DNA of 64,000 bases from Motiliproteus sp965230735 (GCF_965230735.1 NZ_OZ246016.1:3534001-3598000); one strand, 5' to 3'; positions 52,046-61,430 are shown, counted from the stretch's first letter. Made by a program: numbers and translations. Notes: generated from the letters alone by a model not told the origin.

Positions 52046-53686
52046 ATGAGTTCGTCAAGCATCGCCAAACAGCAAGGAGCTGGGATCGGACTTAAGATCG
52101 ATATCACTCTGGCGGCTATTTTTATATCGCTGCTGGTTTTCTCATCCATCTACCAATACAGCAACCAACAGAAAATGGTTGAGGAGATGGTGCTGGATCA
52201 GGCACGCGTGCAGGCGGAGAGCTTCTTCGACAACATCAATACGCTGATGTTGACCGGCCAGATGAGCCGTCAGGATATCGCCCGCGACAAAACCATGAGC
52301 CATGAGACCGTGCTCGACGCCCGAGTCCTGCGAGCCGACAGCATCAAAACGATCTATGGTCCGGGCCAGGCCACCGCCCAGCCTGCGGATGAATTCGATC
52401 GCCTGGCACTTCAGGGGCAACCCCAACAGAACATCTCCAGCACCCCGAATGGCCGGGTGCTGACCCTGGTCACCCCACTGGAGTCATCCGACAACTTCAA
52501 GGGCAGCGGCACCAACTGCATGACCTGCCACCCATCCAGCCAAGGCGATATCCTGGGTGCGGTCAGAATTGATTACTCACTGGCGGCCTTTGACCAGCAT
52601 GTGACCAATCAACTCTGGACCAACATCGTCCTTAGCAGCCTGCTGTTGCTGGTGGGCTGGATCGTGGTTCGGATCATCCTGCGCCGAATGGTGATCGTAC
52701 CGCTGGGCAAAGTCAGCCAGACGATCCACGCCATCGAACAGAGCGCCAATCTGGACCTGAAAATCGAACTCAACCGCAGTGACGAACTCGGCACCGTGGC
52801 CAACAGCTTCAACGGCATGATGGATAAGTTCCGCTCCATCATCATCCATCTGAACCAACTGACCGAACAGCTGAGTCAGCAATCGGTCAGCTTCCGCGAT
52901 ACCGCTCAACATAGCCTGTCATCGATTCAACAGCTCAACAGCGAGACTGAACAGGTTGCCACGGCGATGACGGAGATGGACCAAACCGCCCAAGGTGTTT
53001 CCGATAACGTCAACGAAGCGGCCAAAGCCACCGAGGCAGTTGAGCAGCAGACAATTCAGGGACAGAAGACTGTCGCAACCGCCATCTCTGGGATCGAATC
53101 GCTGGCCTCCGAACTGCAGACGGCCGACAGCATCGCCACCCAACTGCACGAAAACTCCGACGCGATTGTCAAGGTCGTTGATGTGATCGCCGGTATCGCC
53201 GAACAGACCAACCTGCTGGCTCTCAATGCGGCCATCGAGGCGGCCCGGGCCGGTGAACAGGGACGGGGCTTTGCGGTTGTCGCCGACGAGGTTCGCGCAC
53301 TGGCGACCCGAACCGGCCAGTCGACCAATGAGATCCGCAGCATGATCGAGCAGTTGCAGCAACAGACCCAACGAACCAGCTCAGTGGTCGCTCAGAGCTG
53401 CGAATGGGCGCAAAGCAGTGTCAGCCAGAGCCAGGAGACCGGCGCGGTGCTGACCGAAGTCTCGAATGCCGTCAGTAACGTTGCCACCCTCAACAGCCAG
53501 AACGCTGCTTCGGCCGAGCAGCAACAGATGGTGGCCGGTGAGATCAATAAAAACGTGCTGGCGATCAACGATATTGCCGGACAGGCTCAGGACAACGCTC
53601 AGTTGATGGCCGATGCCAGCGACGAACTGGGACGACTGACCGAACAACTGAACAGCATGATCGAGCAGTTCCAGGTCAACAGCTAG
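52046..53686 (+). CDS. Methyl-accepting chemotaxis protein with a c-type haem motif in its sensor domain
   Basis: 546 residues. Membrane helices at about 18-38 and 192-212 enclose a periplasmic domain of about 150 residues. That domain contains CMTCH at 158-162, the CxxCH pattern for covalent haem attachment. HAMP (about 212-265) and a chemoreceptor signalling domain follow, with its hairpin tip around 382-420 (IAEQTNLLALNAAIEAA and GFAVVADEVRALA). It lacks the C-terminal NWETF-type pentapeptide for methylase docking. Known haem chemoreceptors sense oxygen, redox or NO; the ligand here is inferred. AGGAG precedes the ATG and a strong terminator follows. Confidence 0.92.
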   Translation: MSSSSIAKQQGAGIGLKIDITLAAIFISLLVFSSIYQYSNQQKMVEEMVLDQARVQAESFFDNINTLMLTGQMSRQDIARDKTMSHETVLDARVLRADSIKTIYGPGQATAQPADEFDRLALQGQPQQNISSTPNGRVLTLVTPLESSDNFKGSGTNCMTCHPSSQGDILGAVRIDYSLAAFDQHVTNQLWTNIVLSSLLLLVGWIVVRIILRRMVIVPLGKVSQTIHAIEQSANLDLKIELNRSDELGTVANSFNGMMDKFRSIIIHLNQLTEQLSQQSVSFRDTAQHSLSSIQQLNSETEQVATAMTEMDQTAQGVSDNVNEAAKATEAVEQQTIQGQKTVATAISGIESLASELQTADSIATQLHENSDAIVKVVDVIAGIAEQTNLLALNAAIEAARAGEQGRGFAVVADEVRALATRTGQSTNEIRSMIEQLQQQTQRTSSVVAQSCEWAQSSVSQSQETGAVLTEVSNAVSNVATLNSQNAASAEQQQMVAGEINKNVLAINDIAGQAQDNAQLMADASDELGRLTEQLNSMIEQFQVNS

Positions 53687-53717
53687 CCGGCAACGGCAAG
53701 CACTGAGTAGCAATAAT

Positions 53718-53753
53718 AAAGCCCGCGCCGGTTATCCGGCGCGGGCTTTTTTG
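53718..53753 (+). terminator. Terminator of the chemoreceptor gene
   Basis: AGCCCGCGCCGG-TTAT-CCGGCGCGGGCT is a perfect 12-bp stem followed by TTTTT, 33 nt after the stop. Confidence 0.95.
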
Positions 53754-53777
53754 TTCGCCTAACTGGTTGGTGTAGGT

Positions 53778-53990
53778 TTATTCGTATACGTGATAACAGC
53801 AGCGATAAAGATCGGGATCAGGCTTTGACACCAAACGATCAATCCGCTGATGCAGCCTTTCGATATTGACCCCTTCGGCCTTCAACTCCGACTCGATATG
53901 CAGCAGACGCTGCTTCTGTGCACGGGGGTTTGCGTACAGCGACAGGATCAGTTCAGCATCATGTTGGAGCAGATCACTTTGTTGACTCAT
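53778..53990 (-). CDS. Small hypothetical protein
   Basis: 70 residues, soluble, mainly helical, and rich in Leu, Gln and Arg. It ends in DLYRCCYHVYE with paired cysteines and a tyrosine-rich tip. AGGAGGG lies at Shine-Dalgarno distance from the ATG, which supports a real gene. It lies alone on the minus strand between the chemoreceptor terminator and the next gene. I do not recognise it. Confidence 0.55.
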   Translation of the reverse strand: MSQQSDLLQHDAELILSLYANPRAQKQRLLHIESELKAEGVNIERLHQRIDRLVSKPDPDLYRCCYHVYE

Positions 53991-54189
53991 CAGGAAGACC
54001 CTCCTCAGGGCTTGTTACCACATGAAAAAAGCTCTCCCGGCAAGTATAGACAAGCTCACCGGAACGCAACCCGGTAACGAAAAATACTGTCCCAAATCAA
54101 CAAGCGTCGCCCAATTAGCTGCCTCAGCTTGACGCCAACCGATGACTGACCCTAGATTCAAACCAGACAACAACCATGGAGAAGGTCAC

Positions 54190-54531
54190 ATGCGCGCCCT
54201 ACCCCCATCCGCGTCAACGGCAACCCTGGCAGCGCTGTTATTGTCACTGGCAGGCAGCCCGGCACAGGCCCATTTCTTTGCCGAAGCTCATGACTGCGAG
54301 GCACCGGAAAAACCGCTGGAATTTATCACCGAACTCGACCGGCAACAGTTCGAACAGCAGGTGGAGGCCTATCGAAACTGCCTGCAGAACTTCGTCAATA
54401 AACAGAATGCGGCGATGGAGAAACACCGCAGCGCTGGCCAGCGTGCAGCAGACAGTTGGGATCGTTACCAGCAACAGGTCCTAGGGGTGACTCCGACGGA
54501 ACAGCCGACCGAGCCGGCCACCACTCAGTAG
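54190..54531 (+). CDS. Small secreted hypothetical protein
   Basis: 113 residues from MRALPPSASTATLA, after GGAGAAGG. A signal peptide ends near AQAHFF (residues 25-28). The mature part has two cysteines (HDCEAPEK and YRNCLQNF), which could form a disulfide, and a Gln-rich helical segment (QQFEQQVEAYRN...NAAMEKHRSAGQRAADSWDRYQQQ). The tail is Thr/Pro-rich. Family not recognised; a periplasmic location is inferred. It converges on the interrupted glycosyltransferase gene, 11 nt away. Confidence 0.65.
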   Translation: MRALPPSASTATLAALLLSLAGSPAQAHFFAEAHDCEAPEKPLEFITELDRQQFEQQVEAYRNCLQNFVNKQNAAMEKHRSAGQRAADSWDRYQQQVLGVTPTEQPTEPATTQ

Positions 54532-54542
54532 TTTCGAACAGC

Positions 54543-55682
54543 CTAGTCGGCCCGTTCGAGGGTCCGACGAAAGCATCGACGGTATGCGTCGGCCTGCTCA
54601 GGCCAACGCAACCAGGCTACCGACAGCGCACCGACACTACCCTCCCCCAGACGCTGCTGCTGAGACTGGATCAAATCAGCAGCGTGCTGCGCTTCGCGCT
54701 CCACCGATTCCAGATCTCCGCTGTAGAGGCAGTCCGATGGCACCAGCTCCGGATAAGCCAGCCGGTCCGGCAGTACCGGCAACGCGCCCGCCTCAATCGC
54801 TTCCAGCACAGCCACTCCCTGGAATTCATGAATCGACGTCGAGATCACCAGCTGCGCCCAGCCCAGCCAGCGCTGATAGTCGGCTCGGGACTCGGCATAA
54901 CCGAACTGCACCAAGCGATGCGAAAAATCCTGCCGAATCTGTTCAAAGGATTCCGGGATCTGACGAAACTGCTCCCCCAGCAGCGCGATTTCGAAGTCCA
55001 CCTGACGGGCCTCCAGCTGCTGCAGCAAGGCCAGCAGCCGGTCGGGACCCTTATCGTACTCCCACCGTGCCGCCCATAGCAGTCGAACCGGCCCAACCGA
55101 CGGACAACGACCGGGGTCAGAAGCCATTGAATCCGGCAGCGCCTGTGGCGCCTGGGATTCCCGATCCCGTAGCGGGACGGGCAACACCTAGGTACGCCCC
55201 TGTAGCAGCGACTCCAAATCCCGCGGTCGATGATCGGGCAGCCGTGAAAGCAGCGCTCTAGCGCCGCTAAAAAAGCTATCCCGGTTATAGGCTGAATTAA
55301 ACAGCACCCTATCGGCCGCTAACGCTCCGTAGATATTGACCATCTGCGCCTCGACCCCGGGATGCTGAGTCGCACTCTTCGGATAGGCAAACTGATTTTC
55401 GTGAAAATAGAGCAGTGTCGGAGTCGCCGCCAGACTCGGCACCAGCCCTTTAAGCGTCGCCAAGTCCACCATGGAGGTCGCGATCAGCAGATCGTAGGAC
55501 TGGTGCAACACTTCATGCTGCTCCGCCAACCACGACAGCGGCGCACCACGGATACGCCAGCTGAAATAACGTGCCGGCAGTGTCAGCAATCGCCAGTCAT
55601 GCTCGGGCAGCGCCTCCATCATGCCCTCGCACCAATAGCGGTGACTGGCGGCATGGTAGGCACTGAGCAGCAAAATCCTCAA
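54543..55682 (-). pseudogene. tRNA-queuosine alpha-mannosyltransferase-like glycosyltransferase, interrupted by in-frame TAG
   Basis: Two open stretches lie in one frame: 164 codons from 55682 (MRILLLSAYHAASHRYWCEGM...ESLLQGRT) and 214 codons to 54543, separated only by TAG at 55188-55190. Together (about 379 residues) they make a normal GT4 enzyme: the N-terminal half is the DUF3524-type domain (HAASH, LTLPARYFSWRIRGAP, LLYFHENQFAYP), the C-terminal half GT-B with LWAARWEYDKGPDRLL and STSIHEFQGVAVLEAIEAG. The codon change CAG to TAG would explain the stop. Human GTDC1/QTMAN mannosylates queuosine-tRNA-Asp; bacterial function is inferred. Could be a real pseudogene, an amber readthrough, or a sequence error. 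Confidence 0.8.
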
Positions 55683-55843
55683 ACCTGTCTCTCTCTTCCG
55701 TACAACTCGATCACTCGCCTCGCTCCGCGCCCGGCCCTCAGCCTATAGCCTTCAGCCGCAAAAATACGCCGTCAAAAAGCGACTAAACTAAAGGCGAGAG
55801 GTGCATAGCACAAGGATTCTCACCATCAAAAAGGATTATTAGG

Positions 55844-56188
55844 ATGGAACAATTACCTGAATTTGATGATCTGGTGGCGCTGGCCGACGCAGATCCGCAA
55901 GCCTTCGATGATCTGCGCCAACGCGCATGCCAGCAATATATCCAAACCGTTCCCCGGGCGCATCGACACAAACTCCGCGCCGTTCAGCACCGGGTTGAAG
56001 TCACCCTGCAGCGGGCTAAGACCCCCATTGCCGGGGTCATTCAACTATCCGGCATGATGCATGACAGCCTCTATCAGCTGTCGACCAAACTCGATCAAAT
56101 CTATCCCCACTCCAAAGCTCCCGCATCGGAAACAACCGAGCACGACAACCTAGTCCTACTGCAGGAGTGGAAGCGGAAACACCACTGA
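55844..56188 (+). CDS. DUF3135 family protein
   Basis: 114 residues, soluble and helical. It begins MEQLPEFDDLVALADADPQAFDDLRQ and contains HRHKLRAVQHRVEVTLQRAKTPIAGVIQLSGMMHDSLYQL, the conserved core of DUF3135 as I recall it. AAGGATTATTAGG precedes the ATG. It is divergent from the interrupted glycosyltransferase and upstream of the RND transporter. The function is unknown. Confidence 0.75.
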   Translation: MEQLPEFDDLVALADADPQAFDDLRQRACQQYIQTVPRAHRHKLRAVQHRVEVTLQRAKTPIAGVIQLSGMMHDSLYQLSTKLDQIYPHSKAPASETTEHDNLVLLQEWKRKHH

Positions 56189-56337
56189 CCCTCTGCAATC
56201 CATGGTTTGCTAGGCAAGCATCTCGATGAACTAAACTGATCCCGATGTGCAAAGATCACCTTTGCACTTGAACAGAGGCCGGACGGGATGCTTAGATGCC
56301 AGCTTCGGCCCCCTGTTCATGCAAATGGATGCCTGTC

Positions 56338-58671
56338 ATGGATGCGTTTTATCAGCAACTTCTTCGATTCCGTTTACTGGTTGTACTGGCTGCCATCGTA
56401 CTGGTGGTAGCCGCCGCTGCCGGCGCCCAGAAACTGGTATTTAAAAGCGACTACCGGGTCTTTTTCGGGCAGGAAAATCCGCAGCTGCAGAATTTCGAGC
56501 GGATGCAGAAAACCTTCGCCAAAAGCGACAACGCCCTCTTCATTCTGGCCCCTAAGGACGGCAACGTCTTCAGCCAGCAAGCCTTGGCCGCGATGGCCTG
56601 GCTGACCGAACAGAGCTGGCAGCTTCCCTATTCCACCCGGGTCGATTCGATCACCAACTTCCAGCATACCTATGCCGAAGAGGACGACATGATCGTCGAG
56701 GATCTGGTGTTCGACCCCGAGGCTCTCGATGAGCCAGAGGTGCAGCGTATCCGCCAGATCGCGCTGAACGAGCCCCTGATCGTCAACCGGCTGTTATCGG
56801 CTGACGGCCGGGTTGCCGCGGTTAATGTCAACGTTCACCTGCCGGGCATCAATCTGGTGGAAGAGATTCCGGAAGTTGTGGTCGGCGTTCGGGCCCTGCG
56901 CGACCAGCTGGTTGAACGCTACCCGCAGATTGACGTCTATCTCAGCGGTATGGTGATGATGAACAACACCTTCGCTGAAGCTTCGCTCAACGACAGCGCC
57001 ACGCTGGTACCCTTGATGTTTCTGGCGGTTATTCTGCTGATCGGCATACTGATACGCACCATCGGCGGCCTGGTGGCGACTCTGGTGATCATCATCGCCA
57101 GCATCGCCGGCGCGATGGGACTGGCCGGCTGGTACGGGCTCTTCCTGACCGGACCATCCGCTTCGGCGCCTACCATTATTTTAACCCTGGCGGTCGCGGA
57201 CTGTGTCCATATCCTGAGCACCTTCTACCACGAGATGCGCTCCGGGGTTGAGCAGAAAAAGGCCCTGATCAACAGCCTCAAGATCAACACCCAGCCGGTG
57301 ATACTAACCAGTGTCACCACCGCGATCGGCTTTCTGAGTATGAACTTTTCCGACTCACCACCCTTTGCCGATCTGGGTAACATTGTCGCCGTCGGGGTCA
57401 TGCTGGCCTGCGTTCTGGCGTTGACGCTGTTCCCGGCAATGCTGGCCTTGATGCCGTTGAAAGCGACGCTCCGTACGGAAAACCAGAATACCCTGATGGA
57501 CCGGGTCGCCCGTTTCGTTATCGACCGCCGCACACCGCTGCTGTGGGGCTCGGTGGCCCTGATTCTGCTCACCATCGCTCAGATTCCGCGCAACGAGCTC
57601 AATGATGATTTCGTCAAGTACTTTGACCAGTCGGTGGAGTTCCGCCAGGCCGCCGACTTCAGCGATGAGCACCTGACCGGGATGTCGATCCTTGAGATTG
57701 AACTCAGCAGCGGAGAAAGCAGCGGCATCAACAACCCGACCTATCTGCAACAGGTCGAAGACCTGACCAACTGGTTGCGTCAGCAACCCGAAATGGTTCA
57801 TGTGAACAGCCTGACCGACATCATGAAACGGCTGAACCGCAACATGCACGGTGACGATCCGTCCTACTATCGACTGCCCGATAACCGCGAGCTGGCAGCC
57901 CAGTATCTGCTGTTATATGAGATGTCATTGCCCTATGGCCTGGATCTGAACAACCAGATCAATGTCGACAAGTCCGCTACACGCCTGATCGCCACCTGCC
58001 ACAACCTGACCAGCAACCAGATCATTGACCTGGAGCGCCGTACCGAGCAGTGGCTGGCCGAAAACGCCCCGGGGCTGAAGAGTGCCATCGCCAGTCCGTC
58101 GCTGATGTTCGCCCATATCGGCAAACGCAATATCGAAAGCATGCTGATCGGCACCCTTACCGCGCTGGTGCTGATCTCGGTGCTGCTGGGCTTTGCCTTG
58201 CGTTCACTCAAGTTCGGTATTATCAGTCTGGCCCCTAACCTGATCCCGGCGGGCCTTGCCTTTGGTTTATGGGGTATGTGGGTCGGCGAAGTGGGATTGG
58301 CCCTGTCGGTGGTGACCGGGATGACCCTGGGGATTATTGTCGACGATACGGTCCACTTCCTGAGCAAATACCTGTATGCCCGACGACAGCGTAATGACAG
58401 CGCCAAGCAAGCGATCATCTATGCCTTCCACAGCGTCGGCAAAGCCCTGTGGATCACCACCGTGGTGCTGTCGGTGGGCTTCCTGATCCTGTCGCTGTCG
58501 ACCTTCAAGGTCAACGCCGACATGGGACTGCTGACCGCGATCACCATTGTGATCGCGCTGGTGGTTGATTTTATTCTGTTACCCATTTTGATCTTGCTGT
58601 TCGACAAGGAGTCGAGCCAGACCAGCAGTGATAACCCGGCCGCCCCGGCCACATCCCGTCAGGAGATCTGA
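56338..58671 (+). CDS. RND-superfamily (MMPL-type) inner-membrane exporter
   Basis: 778 residues from MDAFYQQLLRF; earlier Mets at 56296 and 56329 have no better ribosome sites. Two repeats each contain one N-terminal helix (first at about 10-30), a periplasmic domain, and five helices (about 225-380 and 610-760). The charged residues in helix 4 region (ILTLAVADCVHIL and TLGIIVDDTVHFLSKYL) carry the proton-relay Asp pairs typical of MMPL proteins. It exports lipid-like or hydrophobic substrates in related systems. It is first in a three-gene run with a LolA-like protein and an outer-membrane barrel. Confidence 0.9.
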   Translation: MDAFYQQLLRFRLLVVLAAIVLVVAAAAGAQKLVFKSDYRVFFGQENPQLQNFERMQKTFAKSDNALFILAPKDGNVFSQQALAAMAWLTEQSWQLPYSTRVDSITNFQHTYAEEDDMIVEDLVFDPEALDEPEVQRIRQIALNEPLIVNRLLSADGRVAAVNVNVHLPGINLVEEIPEVVVGVRALRDQLVERYPQIDVYLSGMVMMNNTFAEASLNDSATLVPLMFLAVILLIGILIRTIGGLVATLVIIIASIAGAMGLAGWYGLFLTGPSASAPTIILTLAVADCVHILSTFYHEMRSGVEQKKALINSLKINTQPVILTSVTTAIGFLSMNFSDSPPFADLGNIVAVGVMLACVLALTLFPAMLALMPLKATLRTENQNTLMDRVARFVIDRRTPLLWGSVALILLTIAQIPRNELNDDFVKYFDQSVEFRQAADFSDEHLTGMSILEIELSSGESSGINNPTYLQQVEDLTNWLRQQPEMVHVNSLTDIMKRLNRNMHGDDPSYYRLPDNRELAAQYLLLYEMSLPYGLDLNNQINVDKSATRLIATCHNLTSNQIIDLERRTEQWLAENAPGLKSAIASPSLMFAHIGKRNIESMLIGTLTALVLISVLLGFALRSLKFGIISLAPNLIPAGLAFGLWGMWVGEVGLALSVVTGMTLGIIVDDTVHFLSKYLYARRQRNDSAKQAIIYAFHSVGKALWITTVVLSVGFLILSLSTFKVNADMGLLTAITIVIALVVDFILLPILILLFDKESSQTSSDNPAAPATSRQEI

Positions 58672-58672
58672 G

Positions 58673-59467
58673 ATGTTGCGTTTACTACCTTCACTGAGCC
58701 TGCTGTTGCTGCCGCTGTTATCGGTACCGACACTGGCCGCCGATGACCCCGCTGTGACCCGCGGCTACGAAATCGTCACCGAAGCCGATAACCGGGATAA
58801 GGGCTGGATCAATACCGAATCGCGCATGAGGATGGAGCTGCGCAACGCTCACGGTGATGTCAGCGAGCGCCAACTGCGCACCAAAACCCTGGAAGTTGAT
58901 GGCGACGGCGATAAGGGATTGACCATCTTCGACCAACCTCTGGACGTTAAAGGCACCGCCTTCCTGACCTTCTCCCACGCACTGGAGCCGGATGATCAGT
59001 GGATCTATCTACCGGCCCTGAAGCGGGTTAAACGGATCTCATCACGGAACAAATCCGGCCCCTTTATGGGCAGCGAATTTGCCTACGAAGACATGGCTTC
59101 GTTCGAGGTTGAAAAGTACGACTATCGCTATCTGCGCGACGAGATCCTCGACGGGATCGACTGTTTTGTGGTCGAGAGTTATCCGCGGGATAAAAACTCC
59201 GGCTACACCCGTCTCGTGACCTGGTTCGACAAGGCGGAATATCGGGCTCAGAAGATCGATTATTTCGACCGCAAAAACGCGGCACTGAAGACCCTGCGTT
59301 TTTCCGAATTCAAGCACTACCTGGATCAATACTGGCGCGCCCACCAGATGCAGATGATCAACCATCAGACCGGCAAGAGTACGCTTCTGACCTTTGACGA
59401 AATCCGCTTTCAGACCGGCCTGAGCGACAGAGACTTCAATAAAAACAGCCTCAAGCGAGCCAAGTAG
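58673..59467 (+). CDS. LolA-like outer-membrane lipoprotein-sorting family protein
   Basis: 264 residues from MLRLLPSLSLLLLPLL, one nt after the transporter stop with AGGAG inside it. Signal peptide cleavage is expected after LAA/DDP (about residue 23). The mature protein has the sequence GYEIVTEADNRDKGW, DEWIYLPALKRVKR-type (here DDQWIYLPALKRVKRIS), SFEVEKYDYRYL and a C-terminal RFQTGLSDRDFNKNSLKR, features of the LolA-related family found beside RND exporters. It probably shuttles a hydrophobic ligand across the periplasm. Confidence 0.85.
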   Translation: MLRLLPSLSLLLLPLLSVPTLAADDPAVTRGYEIVTEADNRDKGWINTESRMRMELRNAHGDVSERQLRTKTLEVDGDGDKGLTIFDQPLDVKGTAFLTFSHALEPDDQWIYLPALKRVKRISSRNKSGPFMGSEFAYEDMASFEVEKYDYRYLRDEILDGIDCFVVESYPRDKNSGYTRLVTWFDKAEYRAQKIDYFDRKNAALKTLRFSEFKHYLDQYWRAHQMQMINHQTGKSTLLTFDEIRFQTGLSDRDFNKNSLKRAK

Positions 59468-60709
59468 ATGAGCAAGACTGTCCTTCACGCCACGACGCTG
59501 ACCAGCCTGCTGGCCGCATCCGCCCTGATCACCGCCAGCGGCAATAGCTTGGCGCAGGAGGTTACCCAACTGAGCGGTTCGTTCGAACTGGAGCTGCGAA
59601 GCTTCTTCGATAATCCGCTGGATCCGCGCCAACACAACAACAGCCTGTCGATGGCTGCTACGCCGGAGTTCTACCACAGTTGGAACGATGATAAGGATGC
59701 TCTGACCATCACCCCCTTTATCCGGATCGACCAGCACGACGCCGAGCGCAGCCATGCCGACCTGCGTGAGTTCAACTGGCTCCATGTCGGTGACAACTGG
59801 CAACTGCGAACCGGTGTCGGCAAGGTATTCTGGGGCAGCACCGAGTCCCAACACCTGGTCGATATCGTCAATCAGACCGATGGCCTGGAGGGCGTCGACG
59901 GTGAAGATAAGCTGGGACAGCCGATGCTGCATTACAGCTACCTGCTCGACGCCGGCGACATCAGCTTCTTTTGGTTGCCCTATTTCCGCGAGCGTACCTT
60001 CGCAGGAGTTGAGGGACGCCCCCGTACCGCCCTACCGGTCGACACCGATCGAGCCCAGTACGAATCAGGGGCCGAGCAATGGCACCAGGACTTTGCCCTG
60101 CGCTGGAGCTATTCCTTTGACTCCCTCGACCTGGCGCTGTCGCACTTTCACGGCACCAGTCGCGAGCCAACCCTGCTGCCCGACACCGGCAACCCGGCAA
60201 CCGCGACTTCACTGATCCCAAGGTACGAGATCATCGATCAGACCAGCCTGGATCTGACCAGCGCCCTGGGTGACTGGCTATGGAAGCTCGAAGCGATCCA
60301 CAACAGCGGCCTGGATGCCGGCGATTACAATGCCGCGGTCGGTGGCTTCGAATACACCTACGTCGGCTGGCTCGACAGCGACGCCGACCTGGGTCTGCTG
60401 ATGGAGTATCACTACGACAGCCGCGGTCAGCGCTCCACCCGGCCGTTCCAGGACGATATCTTCGCCGGCCTACGCATTACCCTGAACGATTTCCAATCGA
60501 CCGAGTTTCTGGCCGGGCTGGTTTATGACCGTGACAGCTATGCCCGGATGGGCTTTATCGAAGCCAGCCGTCGCCTGGGCAGCCAGTTCAAGCTCAGTGT
60601 CGAAGCTCGCCTTTTCGACAATCTCTCCTCGACGGACCCACTCTACGGGCTGCGCGAAGACAGCTTTGTGCAGCTGACACTGGAGTATTTCTTCTCCGAG
60701 CAGCTATAA
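59468..60709 (+). CDS. Putative outer-membrane beta-barrel protein (third gene of exporter cassette)
   Basis: 413 residues, starting immediately after the previous stop (TAG-ATG), so strongly coupled. A signal peptide ends near SLAQ (residue 30). The mature part is a succession of amphipathic strands rich in Trp, Tyr and Asp (LREFNWLHVGDNWQLRTGVGKVFWG, FALRWSYSFDSLDLALSHF, FEYTYVGWLDSDADLGLLMEY), ending in aromatic YFFSEQL. It resembles porin/DUF1302-like outer-membrane proteins, but I do not name a family. Likely provides the outer-membrane step or partner of the transporter. Confidence 0.8.
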   Translation: MSKTVLHATTLTSLLAASALITASGNSLAQEVTQLSGSFELELRSFFDNPLDPRQHNNSLSMAATPEFYHSWNDDKDALTITPFIRIDQHDAERSHADLREFNWLHVGDNWQLRTGVGKVFWGSTESQHLVDIVNQTDGLEGVDGEDKLGQPMLHYSYLLDAGDISFFWLPYFRERTFAGVEGRPRTALPVDTDRAQYESGAEQWHQDFALRWSYSFDSLDLALSHFHGTSREPTLLPDTGNPATATSLIPRYEIIDQTSLDLTSALGDWLWKLEAIHNSGLDAGDYNAAVGGFEYTYVGWLDSDADLGLLMEYHYDSRGQRSTRPFQDDIFAGLRITLNDFQSTEFLAGLVYDRDSYARMGFIEASRRLGSQFKLSVEARLFDNLSSTDPLYGLREDSFVQLTLEYFFSEQL

Positions 60710-60726
60710 GGCTCAACAGTGAAGCA

Positions 60727-60757
60727 CAAAAAAGCCGGGACAGTTCCCGGCTTTTTT
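60727..60757. terminator. Bidirectional terminator after the exporter cassette
   Basis: AGCCGGGA-CAGT-TCCCGGCT with A-run before and TTTTTT after. It serves the plus-strand cassette and the convergent DUF2959 lipoprotein gene. Confidence 0.93.
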
Positions 60758-60773
60758 ATCGGAATCAGGTCTG

Positions 60774-61430
60774 TTATTCGAGGCCTTGAATAAAGTCCTT
60801 CGCCTGAGCGATGGATCGATCCATCTCCCGAACCAAGCCTTTGACGTCGGAATCGAAGCGCCCGACCTCCCCTTTAAGCGCGCTGATCTTCTCGGCGTTG
60901 AGGTTGTGCTTGAGGAACAACACCTGATCCTTGAACACCGCCAGCACCGGTTTGACCTTGGCCTCGGAACGCTTCAGTGACTTCAGGTATTGCTGATAGC
61001 GGCTCTTGGTGGTGCGCAGCTTACGGGCACTGGAATCACGCAGGGTCTTGCTGGTGTACTGGTCCAGTTCCTTCTGCCACTCGTCAAACAGTGCATCGGC
61101 CACAGACTCGATCGAATCAACCCGATCGCTCAGCTCCTCTGCCTTGGCGGCGCTGTCTTCGTAGGCATCATTCAAGGTCTCGTAACGCTCTTCCAGCTCG
61201 GTGCTCTCCAGCTGCAGCAGGGCGTTAAACGCCTGATAAGCCGACTGGAACTCCTCTTTGACCTCTTCCTGGGTTTCCGCCGCCGCTTCAACCCGATCAA
61301 CCAGAATATCGCGTTTGACGTAACCGACCTTCTCCATCGCTCCGTAATAGGCGCTTTGGCAGGCACTCAAGCTGGCGGTCGCCAACAGAATCAACAACAA
61401 GCGGACGTAATAACTGGGGGAAAATCGCAT
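60774..61430 (-). CDS. DUF2959 lipoprotein
   Basis: 218 residues from ATG 61430 with AGGAG 7 nt upstream; a TTG one codon earlier is not used. A lipoprotein signal ends in LSAC with lipidated Cys24. The mature protein is a long helical, charged coiled-coil type chain (EVKEEFQSAYQAFNALLQ, KSRYQQYLKSLKRSEAKVKPVL). It matches DUF2959, for which no firm function is known. A Gln at +2 after Cys predicts outer-membrane sorting. Confidence 0.85.
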   Translation of the reverse strand: MRFSPSYYVRLLLILLATASLSACQSAYYGAMEKVGYVKRDILVDRVEAAAETQEEVKEEFQSAYQAFNALLQLESTELEERYETLNDAYEDSAAKAEELSDRVDSIESVADALFDEWQKELDQYTSKTLRDSSARKLRTTKSRYQQYLKSLKRSEAKVKPVLAVFKDQVLFLKHNLNAEKISALKGEVGRFDSDVKGLVREMDRSIAQAKDFIQGLE

